A DNA stretch of 33,407 nt from Ectocarpus siliculosus (taxonomy: Eukaryota; Sar; Phaeophyceae; Ectocarpales; Ectocarpaceae). The stretch lies in the NCBI GenBank assembly GCA_000310025.1, contig FN649734.1, positions 1,140,070 to 1,173,476 of the forward strand, given 5' to 3'. The first letter of the stretch is position 1, and the number at the start of each line of letters is the position of its first letter. Made by a program: the position numbers and the translations under genes. Shown here one piece after another: positions 32,501 through 33,407 of the stretch. The notes under the pieces are model-generated. The model made no database searches, had not been told where the DNA came from, and was given only the letters and a program-made list of their open reading frames with translations.

Positions 32501-33407
32501 GGAATATGTGTAGAAATCAGCAAACATTTTTCGCCTTCCGTATACATTTTCTCATTATCTTCGACGCCCCACATCACACCAAAACATTTGTTTTCATTTT
32601 ATTTTTTGTTCATTGCGGTTTCGTTCATGTGACGCTTGCTCTTTGCTACTGTCCCTTGCATGTCGCAATGATACGATGTAGATGGGTGCGCGAGCCAAAT
32701 TACTTTCTGGCGGCAGTATACTTGGTGGTCGCTCGAGTAAGGCAAAGCATTCCACGCGACGGGGCTTTTCCTCCTCGGGACCCTGATATCGGGGACGTCC
32801 TTAGTCGGGGAACGTGAGTCAAACGCAGCATTCGGACACTTCATCCGCGGCTTAGATCAATGCATATTGTCCAACTGCCCTTCGGGAAGGTGATCAGTTG
32901 CGTGCTCCTTGTTTGCCTCGCTTTTGCCTCTCACGGCCGGTTGAACATTGACCTGAAAATGTTGCGACTCCTCGACAGGGGTCATTCGAACTCTCTCAGC
33001 TAATGTTCACGCTGCTGACATGCTGACCGAGACCCCGCCTCAGACCGACTCTGCAAAAGGGCAATGATGCACTGCCTGACGATGTGAAAACACGTGTTTG
33101 CTCCGTACTCTCCTGCAGTGGGATACTGCTGGCAGCACTGGTCCAGCTTGTGCTCAACATAGTGTGTGGATGTCTTTGCTTTGCACTCGGTGCGGACCAC
33201 GCCCTGAACAAAGCATTGGGCGCCGCCGTGGTCGGTAGTCATCTGCAGAGCTTTCTGTTTTTAGGTGAGGATGCGGGGTTCATTGATGACGAATGAGACC
33301 TGTTGTTGGACTTATGTAGAAATCTTGATTTCAGAATCCATGTAGATGTCAGGGTCGTTGCTTGTGTTGAAATAGTCTGGCTATCTCTCTCACAGACAAG
33401 GCCGTGA
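5519..33407 (+). CDS. Giant polycystin-1-like REJ/GPS membrane protein, multi-exon, 3' end outside window
   Basis: This gene encodes a very large surface protein with an extracellular region (unknown modules, PTP-rich hinge, REJ modules, GAIN-like helices, GPS motif) followed by membrane segments of polycystin type. REJ-GPS-polycystin proteins occur in animals (PKD1, sea-urchin sperm receptor for egg jelly) and in protists; they sit in the plasma or ciliary membrane and sense ligands or force. The model was built by hand: about 40 exons were joined at GT-AG sites, and the split codons agree across most introns. Core exons (19,766-30,462) are secure. Everything before 11,780, including the start, is provisional, and it is possible that two genes are merged. 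The last exon seen starts at 33,396 and runs off the edge. One REJ exon carries two apparent one-base gaps. Separate entries give exon positions. Confidence 0.72.
6230..7498 (+). CDS. Candidate ectodomain exons (6230-6347, 7318-7498)
   Basis: The first exon follows a strong pyrimidine tract (CCTCTCTTTTTCGTTTAG) and reads GIPNVESTGTSGAFFSRQYL onward to a GTGTAA donor. The second begins after CTGGCAG and contains FNDPIYEYEIKLFDISNNSD and then VATTTVTLLDTPSELHPATV, ending before GTGAGT. The one leftover base of the first joins the two leading bases of the second into a Val codon. The second exon has the alternating hydrophobic pattern of a beta-sandwich ectodomain with Asn-X-Ser sites. No family was recognised. 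A 111-codon minus-strand frame at 6709-7044 lies in the intron between them and has no support. Confidence 0.45.
8355..8467 (+). CDS. Candidate ectodomain exon, 3' boundary uncertain
   Basis: After an acceptor-like AATGTAG the frame reads TTYAYPSGALFAVTAAGAVL and then SQTSVEILRNASITMTKT before a stop at 8479. The phase fits the two bases left over by the exon ending at 7498 (GT plus C gives Val). The donor could be at about 8402 (CAG/GTGCTG) or about 8468 (AAC/GTTTTC); neither is ideal. Composition (Ala, Ser, Thr, Val, an NAS glycosylation site) resembles the other ectodomain exons. No known domain was recognised. Confidence 0.35.
8490..11779 (+). other. Mostly intron-like; one weak candidate exon at 10355-10469
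   Basis: This 3.3 kb stretch has no long protein-like frame. The best candidate exon is 10355-10469, after GTGGCAG and before GTAAGTC, reading KYPFPTYVKDGTRLAFGWGR and onward; its phase could not be tied to a neighbour. Fragments at about 11405-11460 (NNPCLYMGVTSNDIL) and about 11500-11570 are also possible. If the signal-peptide exon belongs to the giant gene, this is a cluster of introns with small exons I could not resolve; otherwise it is intergenic. Confidence 0.3.
11780..12140 (+). CDS. Ectodomain exons (11780-11917, 12041-12140)
   Basis: The first exon runs from CATCGCAG to TTGGGTG/GTGAGC and reads IVVDLATLYRYERTAEGALL, then AFDNVTIEQGTTSASSATAD. The second runs from TCGTACAG to TTGC/GTATGT and reads DSKGPHGIYNTATVLFVIKL. 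Both are phase 0 at their junction, so they join cleanly. The pattern (short hydrophobic strands, NVT glycosylation site, Ser/Thr/Ala-rich loop) suggests a secreted beta-rich module. No family assignment. The intron is 123 bp. Confidence 0.5.
12421..12841 (+). CDS. Cys-containing ectodomain exons (12421-12637, 12710-12841)
   Basis: The first exon reads PVRELVCGDNISNTVQPDVN and later SSTYDTSAFSLMWRSFK, with several Cys, ending at AAG/GTTTGA. The second starts after GCCTCAAG and reads LIVVNQTLYSYYVGNETIEL and onward to PDSES before GTGAGGG. They join in phase 0. NIS, NQT and NET sequons support an extracellular location. The first exon needs two leftover bases from upstream, but the exon ending at 12140 leaves one, so its 5' edge or a linking exon is wrong. 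The second is the more secure of the two. Confidence 0.5.
13332..14274 (+). CDS. Ectodomain exons in matching phase (13332-13482, 13790-13869, 14128-14274)
   Basis: These three exons continue in phase from the exon ending at 12841. The first reads TAFDGFFKYLNNPLYPEQSE and then ECVVVLDGPQGVTFVAS, with donor GTAAGAA. The second starts with the two bases that complete a His codon and reads FTTEGVLDIPHTRYGGQTFA, ending LDLV before GTAACG. The third reads VYLARRANAGLAYLSATANP and then FKLGSTFTVQTSWGSDF, with donor GTAAGCG. The module looks beta-rich and extracellular and precedes the hinge. I do not recognise the fold; relatives may exist as the undefined amino-terminal regions of other algal REJ proteins. 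Confidence 0.55.
14832..15274 (+). CDS. Ectodomain exons before the hinge (14832-15019, 15227-15274)
   Basis: The first follows AAGCTGCAG and reads FSSRSFTSLTFVASLNGYAS and later GLKIGEYIPDALDGS, with donor GTGAGCG. The second follows a pyrimidine-rich CCGTACACAG and reads AEPCTDVDAEDSIFN, with donor GTATGAC. CT plus G make a Leu codon across the intron. The second leaves two bases (AG), which do not fit the hinge exon at 16766 (phase 0), so a small exon may hide in the 1.5 kb intron that holds repeat copy A. Between 14275 and 14831 no exon was resolved. Confidence 0.4.
15346..15905. mobile_element. TIR element with CCCATGGG palindromes, copy A (about 560 bp)
   Basis: Both ends carry dense arrays of the self-complementary octamer CCCATGGG and variants (15360-15560 and 15785-15895). 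The left terminus AGTTTTGCTTAACCGCCCAT pairs with the reverse complement of the right terminus (AGTTTCTGCTAATGCACCCAT). The centre (about 15558-15780) is shared with copy B: AGTGCCCTTCAACC, GAACCAGCGTACT, AACGCTA, CGATACG and GTTGATA blocks occur in the same order. No transposase is encoded; open frames here are repeat by-products. No clear target-site duplication was found. It sits in an intron of the giant gene. Confidence 0.75.
15906..16765. other. Intron sequence between repeat copy A and the hinge exon
   Basis: No exon could be supported here. A 164-codon open frame starting at 16387 overlaps the hinge exon in a different frame and lacks protein-like features in its upstream part. A missing small exon is expected somewhere between 15275 and 16765 because phases on either side do not match. 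Confidence 0.4.
16766..17091 (+). CDS. PTP-rich hinge exon leading into the first REJ module
   Basis: After TTTCCTACAG the exon reads VIGEARLVAYRTHTETPNTL, then a Pro/Thr-rich hinge (SPTEAPTPAPTATPDPTPSP, about 16824-16883), then an acidic Ser/Glu segment, and ends with FNRTCYCTAG and CGHDFVTGVFDQ before GTACGTC. Pro-Thr hinges of this kind separate modules in secreted and cell-wall proteins and are often O-glycosylated. The two leftover bases (CG) complete an Arg codon with the first base of the next exon (17865), which begins with the conserved Cys of a REJ module. This junction is well supported. Confidence 0.75.
17173..17574. mobile_element. TIR element with CCCATGGG palindromes, copy B (about 400 bp)
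   Basis: The left terminus starts CAGTTTTGGAAAACCACCCA and continues TGGGTCAC. The reverse complement of the right terminus starts CAGTTGTGTTAAACAGCACA and continues TGGGTCAC; 22 of 28 positions agree. The interior is colinear with copy A (AGTGCCCTTCAACC, GAACCAGCGTACT, CTAACGCTAACCC, CGATACGCGCTAAAT, GTTGATACGCCGGTGGCGA), but the palindrome arrays are shorter. The length difference from copy A comes mostly from those arrays. It lies in the intron between the hinge exon and the exon at 17865. It is non-autonomous. Confidence 0.78.
17865..18533 (+). CDS. REJ-type module, exons 17865-18026 and 18428-18533
   Basis: The first exon reads CDITSLLDETTREFFGENTT, then TCQWSNGSIEAVVSFNESSV and NITLAGG. 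This matches the REJ pattern of a Cys, a hydrophobic stretch, C-x-W, and a beta strand leading to a gly-rich turn. The second exon reads YIYGQTNLSLYEEPAVFASG and then VTLGLRQAAPELAE. Split codons (GG plus G) join them as Gly, and the second ends in phase 0, fitting the next exon at 18818. REJ modules are extracellular; in animal PKD1 the REJ region folds as repeated FNIII-like units. NTT and NES sequons suit a secreted location. Confidence 0.75.
18818..19067 (+). CDS. REJ-module exon with two one-base gaps
   Basis: After ACCGCAG the exon reads ATFTSDGSSIVVSFSAAGSA and then GACDALFRSTTLVAIGDGAT, ending C-E-F. This repeats the Cys...C-x-(W/F) pattern of the previous module. The frame then breaks. 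Shifted by one base, the sequence from about 18993 reads DDNQIAPTFYVAL, and shifted again from about 19033 it reads GAGAAFTANIIFNE. Both pieces are what a REJ module needs next. One missing T in TTTT (18989-18992) and one missing G in GG (19032-19033) would explain both breaks. A GTGAGT at 18984 could be used as a donor, but that would discard clear REJ sequence. The 3' boundary is unresolved. Confidence 0.6.
19172..19485 (+). CDS. REJ-region exon, 5' boundary uncertain
   Basis: The frame ends SCIVLKDGGVRAEAFAVLSS, then GSVPVLPPDNPSTVSAVLVA and PQ before donor GTGAATA at 19486. The L-x-x-G-x-(L/V)-R-A strand followed by PP and an S-A-x-x-x-A-P strand is typical of the start of the conserved REJ core. 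It ends in phase 0, fitting the next exon. Upstream, a Ser/Thr-rich loop (ESSAATTTMVSTSSCTTDES) is open back to 19172, but the true acceptor could instead be at about 19230 (AACAACCAG) or 19244 (TGGACAG). Confidence 0.6.
19766..20040 (+). CDS. REJ core exon: Cys-Gly-Glu/Leu-Asp-Gly strand to NFLG
   Basis: From AATACAG to GT/GTGAGAC the exon reads WVGLCGEFSLDGRLSSGAAS, then RPLSAVWNVSTT, and ends FKISLIVENFLGAVDAAAVT plus VTR. These are signature REJ strands: V-G-x-C-x-x-x-x-L-D-x-x-x-S-S-G followed by R-P-L-x-x-x-W-x-V, and later a F-x-(I/L)-x-L-x-V-x-N-F-L-G strand ending in T-V-T-R. The leftover GT plus the first base of the next exon encode Val. This is the clearest single REJ match in the window. 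Confidence 0.88.
20346..21169 (+). CDS. REJ core exons (20346-20449, 20598-20779, 21044-21169)
   Basis: The first reads NEDAPSVVVVGPATKTAIRS and RPTSLRMAATPPAC, with donor GTAAGAA. The second completes an Asp codon and reads MTLVSKMATFTCFPGVLNVT, later SLSFTWTESGIDGYD. The third reads DMVGNDPTALTIPAYTLGYP, then GSMYRFVATVSSG, with donor GTGAGGG. These follow the REJ order: P-x-V-x-V-x-G...R-S, a P-x-C, an S-L-x-F-x-W strand, then L-x-I-P-x-x-T-L-x-x-G-x-x-Y-x-F. All three junctions agree in phase. Introns are 148-264 bp, and the one following the last exon (21170-22371) is 1.2 kb and contains two repeats. Confidence 0.88.
21656..21855. repeat. GC-rich foldback element with CACGGAGCGG motifs
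   Basis: Motifs CACGGAGCG and CCGCTCCG(C/T)TCCGTG occur repeatedly in both orientations over about 200 bp. For example, AAAAACCGCCCGCTCCGCTC at about 21704 faces GCGGTTTTTCCACGGAGCGG at 21821, whose reverse complement is CCGCTCCGTGGAAAAACCGC. The stretch could fold into one long imperfect hairpin. It lies in a 1.2 kb intron and encodes nothing credible, although the repeats leave a 180-codon frame open on the minus strand. Confidence 0.65.
21972..22147. repeat. Two-copy direct repeat, about 85-90 bp unit
   Basis: Copy 1 (21972-22055) and copy 2 (22059-22147) share AGGTATTAG, GTTTCAA(C/A)GAGAGG, GAGGAATCATCTGC, GTTGT/GTTAT, TTGCAGGAA and AGAGTCGAGGA in the same order, with about 15% differences by eye. 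The unit is about 87-92 bp. The repeat lies directly right of the foldback element inside an intron and has no coding evidence. Confidence 0.8.
22372..22660 (+). CDS. REJ core exons (22372-22438, 22588-22660)
   Basis: The first, after GTTGTTCACAG, reads IIVGQGTLRAAISGGQYRQH and TV, with donor GTAAGTG. The second, after TCGCCTGTAG, reads ADLVLDGSESLDEDDIPEEE and FPL, with donor GTGTGTG. The split codon (G plus GT) is Gly. A-(A/V)-I-x-G-G-x-x-R...D-L-x-L-D-G-S-x-S-x-D-x-D is the classic central REJ signature that precedes the Y-x-W-x-C strand of the next exon. AG plus the next exon's G encode Arg. Confidence 0.88.
23348..23672 (+). CDS. REJ core exons (23348-23453, 23577-23672)
   Basis: The first reads YSWSCSKNCSGVADGYTGSD and then AIFTIPSGSLEAGL, with donor GTATGTC. 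The second reads VYEFSLNISKGTAESDVVYG and then SDSATVQVR, with donor GTAAGTC. Y-S-W-S-C followed by a Cys, then I-P-x-G-x-L-x-x-G-x-x-Y-x-F-x-L, is the REJ core. The join is phase 0. Sequons (NCS, NIS) are present. A 687 bp intron separates this from the preceding exon; a hydrophobic minus-strand open frame inside it (22858-23085) is not supported. Confidence 0.87.
23930..24853 (+). CDS. REJ C-terminal exons (23930-24064, 24428-24492, 24762-24853)
   Basis: The first reads VVSFEAPEVVVAAKNDAEKV, then DPTQKVVIYGGVVEQSTAVE and YFWTQ. The second reads VNGDLDLATADWSDFFTSTQ. The third completes a Gly codon and reads AILVARPHVLTGGSSYTFRL and then SAVDTASGE. K-V-x-P-x-x-K-x-x-(L/I)-x-G, the Y-x-W strand, G-x-L-D-L and L-x-x-G-x-x-Y-T-F-R-L are strands found at the end of REJ regions in polycystin-1-like proteins. 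Phases 0, 2 and 1 are all matched by the neighbours. Donors GTGGGAT, GTGAGAT and GTACGCA are acceptable. Confidence 0.86.
25019..26157 (+). CDS. Post-REJ FNIII/PKD-like exons (25019-25266, 25543-25654, 26051-26157)
   Basis: The first reads FAEMYFDVNAPPSGGYVEAT, then WEDDIGDLPLKVSFFYVAG. The pattern V-N-x-P-P-x-G-G-x-x-x-x-x-P followed by W-x-D-D-x-x-D-L-P-L-x-x-x-F-x-Y is the region following REJ in polycystin-1-like proteins. The second reads SLSLYEVESVEWNGPLPVGS, then AADNYTMTII. The third reads HISDKYGATETSFYDGSG. The N-Y-T-x-x-x-x-x-x-x-D-x-(Y/F)-G-A strand pair closes the sandwich. Choosing the donor at 25267 instead of 25265 keeps the phase with 25543; the split Gly codon joins 25654 to 26051. 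Confidence 0.84.
26423..28173 (+). CDS. Helical GAIN-like region (26423-26572, 27383-27520, 27708-27883, 28031-28173)
   Basis: These exons encode Ala/Ser/Leu-rich amphipathic helices. The first contains VRAFASLLMVEINNSAAASP, the second VLDYSTTTAGAILDTMAILS, the third ALQ-type helices such as SSLQVLDQVIGAYDTSLDTI, and the fourth LTAIVQSMGLLMEAGMEDGE followed by VMTIESDHVQASCL. Alpha-helical subdomain followed by a beta-sandwich and a GPS is the GAIN layout seen in polycystin-1 and adhesion receptors. All phases match (0, 0, 0, then AA plus T, then G plus GA). The third exon could start earlier (ATTACGCTGAG at 27680) without changing phase. An 810 bp intron after 26572 holds nothing else I can support. 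Confidence 0.8.
28333..28625 (+). CDS. GAIN beta-sandwich exon with arginine-rich insert
   Basis: The exon starts after GTAATGAAAG, completing a Gly codon, and reads TSSVSFENGVIGSPSPPSTR, then STVLVTNQLFNAVSRPSALV and GGITQIRVSSTDDGE before GTGTGTC. The end is phase 0 and fits the GPS exon. The middle (about 28389-28495) is an unusual basic insert with RRRM, NRRRRPSSRRLS and a CKAGGC pair. Minus-strand open frame 28046-28591 is a shadow of this exon and its neighbour. The acceptor lacks a strong pyrimidine tract; it was chosen because the phase fits on both sides. Confidence 0.65.
29244..29501 (+). CDS. GPS exon (autoproteolysis motif, HLS)
   Basis: After CACCCTTCAG the exon reads DIALAGPVQLTMRASMTSSA and onward to the GPS: CSYYNEETGLWDSEGLA (Cys at residue 25, Trp at 35) and later VSCVTFHLSDFGV (Cys at residue 62, His-Leu-Ser at 66-68; His codon 29439-29441). 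In GAIN/GPS proteins the chain is cut by itself between Leu and Thr/Ser, and the two parts stay associated. The tripeptide is HLS, which is compatible with cleavage. Two of the four usual Cys are absent: Leu follows Gly (usually GC) and Thr stands two residues before His. Donor is GTGAGCT. Confidence 0.88.
29816..30462 (+). CDS. First membrane segment and basic cytoplasmic linker (29816-29995, 30341-30462)
   Basis: The first exon, after TTTTGGTCAG, reads GAGLSVVSGRDMTVWGLVLT, then the hydrophobic VWGLVLTVGALILLGIVWSV helix, followed by SRIADHRSKTAEKLQTRAYD. It is in phase with the GPS exon. This matches TM1 of polycystin-1-like proteins, which directly follows the GPS. The second exon, after ACCAGCCCCAG, reads LPTLEDIKDLKQTLERKHKR and then RRKRRDESFAGYLRRKLFQ. 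The linker is amphipathic and strongly basic, as expected on the inner face. In animal PKD1 a PLAT domain sits here; none is visible. Donors are GTGAGTG and GTGAGAC. Confidence 0.8.
30586..30788 (+). CDS. Hydrophobic exon after the basic linker; 3' end uncertain
   Basis: After CTTTCTAG the exon completes an Arg codon and reads YGLVGVSCVTVWVMLIESVG, then RRFERHEESVPVPSSPLCTR and AEILPVTQTTLFSISLGG. The phase agrees with the exon ending at 30462. The C-T-R-x-E-x-L-x-x-x-x-x-T-L-F stretch resembles the place in polycystins where T-R-x-x-R-x-(L/T) leads into the second membrane segment. The 3' boundary is unclear: GTCGTC at 30789 is a weak donor. A weak candidate next exon (31022-31107, after GGGCACAG, before GTACCG) would link the phases of 30788 and 31565. 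Confidence 0.5.
31565..32064 (+). CDS. Membrane-region exons (31565-31855, 31991-32064)
   Basis: The first exon follows GTGTTGCTAG and reads MVQMLHNIVSSCAPDPACVL, later MPSFVTAFCPTICSSSLAAT, LPASIIVPRAFAAS and PPPSVTAKRNWLQ, with donor GTGGGTA. The second, after CCCGACATAG, reads VVADAKGKYQASKPILSAEY and GSKS, with donor GTGTGTG. A Pro-containing hydrophobic helix followed by a charged cytoplasmic loop is the arrangement between membrane segments 2 and 3 of polycystin-1-like proteins. Both join in phase 0. Family assignment of these two exons rests on position and hydropathy, not on a firm motif. Confidence 0.5.
32682..33407 (+). CDS. Polycystin-like membrane exons (32682-32813, 33119-33264, 33396 onward)
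   Basis: The first exon follows ACGATGTAG, completes an Arg codon and reads WVREPNYFLAAVYLVVARVR, then SIPRDGAFPPRDPDIGDVLS, with donor GTGAGTC. The second, after CTCCTGCAG, completes a Thr codon and reads GILLAALVQLVLNIVCGCLC, then FALGADHALNKALGAAVVGS and HLQSFLFL, with donor GTGAGGA. The third, after TCTCTCTCACAG, begins at 33396, completes an Asp codon (KAV...) and runs off the window. A membrane helix, a loop, a second helix ending in Q-S-F-L-x-L-(D/E) then K is typical of the TM2-TM3 unit of polycystin-1-like proteins. All three junctions agree in phase with each other and with 32064. Confidence 0.65.

Overview
The window looks like nuclear DNA of a multicellular or large-genome stramenopile, most likely a brown alga. 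This is inferred from three things: a very long gene cut into short exons (about 65-330 bp) by GT-AG introns of about 100-1,200 bp; REJ-GPS-polycystin domain architecture with a PTP-rich hinge; and a decayed DIRS-type tyrosine-recombinase retrotransposon. No bacterial-style operons, ribosome binding sites, rRNA or tRNA genes, or CRISPR arrays were seen.

Layout: (1) 1-480 holds nothing recognisable. (2) 485-680 is a three-copy tandem repeat of about 65 bp. (3) 700-3230 is a dead DIRS-like retrotransposon on the + strand: reverse-transcriptase tail, RNase H and tyrosine recombinase, broken by frameshifts, stops and an internal junction. (4) 3230-5500 has no supportable gene. (5) About 5500 to the window end, + strand, is most simply one giant gene for a polycystin-1-like membrane protein, still open at the right edge. 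Its amino-terminal part (before about 11.8 kb) is provisional: a possible signal-peptide exon and a few candidate exons. From 11.8 to 15.3 kb there are well-phased ectodomain exons of unknown fold. From 16.8 to 26.2 kb there is a PTP-rich hinge followed by REJ modules. From 26.4 to 29.5 kb there is a helical GAIN-like region ending in a GPS motif (HLS). From 29.8 kb to the end are the first membrane segment, a very basic cytoplasmic linker, and later polycystin-type membrane segments.

The best support for the gene model is reading phase. I joined neighbouring exons at consensus splice sites, and the split codons agree across nearly every intron between 19.5 and 30.8 kb, as well as in several upstream and downstream stretches. 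The exception is one REJ exon (about 18,980-19,040) where two one-base gaps in short homopolymers break an otherwise clear REJ sequence; this is either a real lesion or a consensus error.

Introns carry repeats: two copies of a small terminal-inverted-repeat element loaded with CCCATGGG palindromes, a short foldback GC-rich element, and a two-copy direct repeat. The protein is probably a surface receptor or channel-like protein. A role in gamete or flagellar signalling is only an analogy with sea-urchin REJ proteins and polycystins elsewhere.
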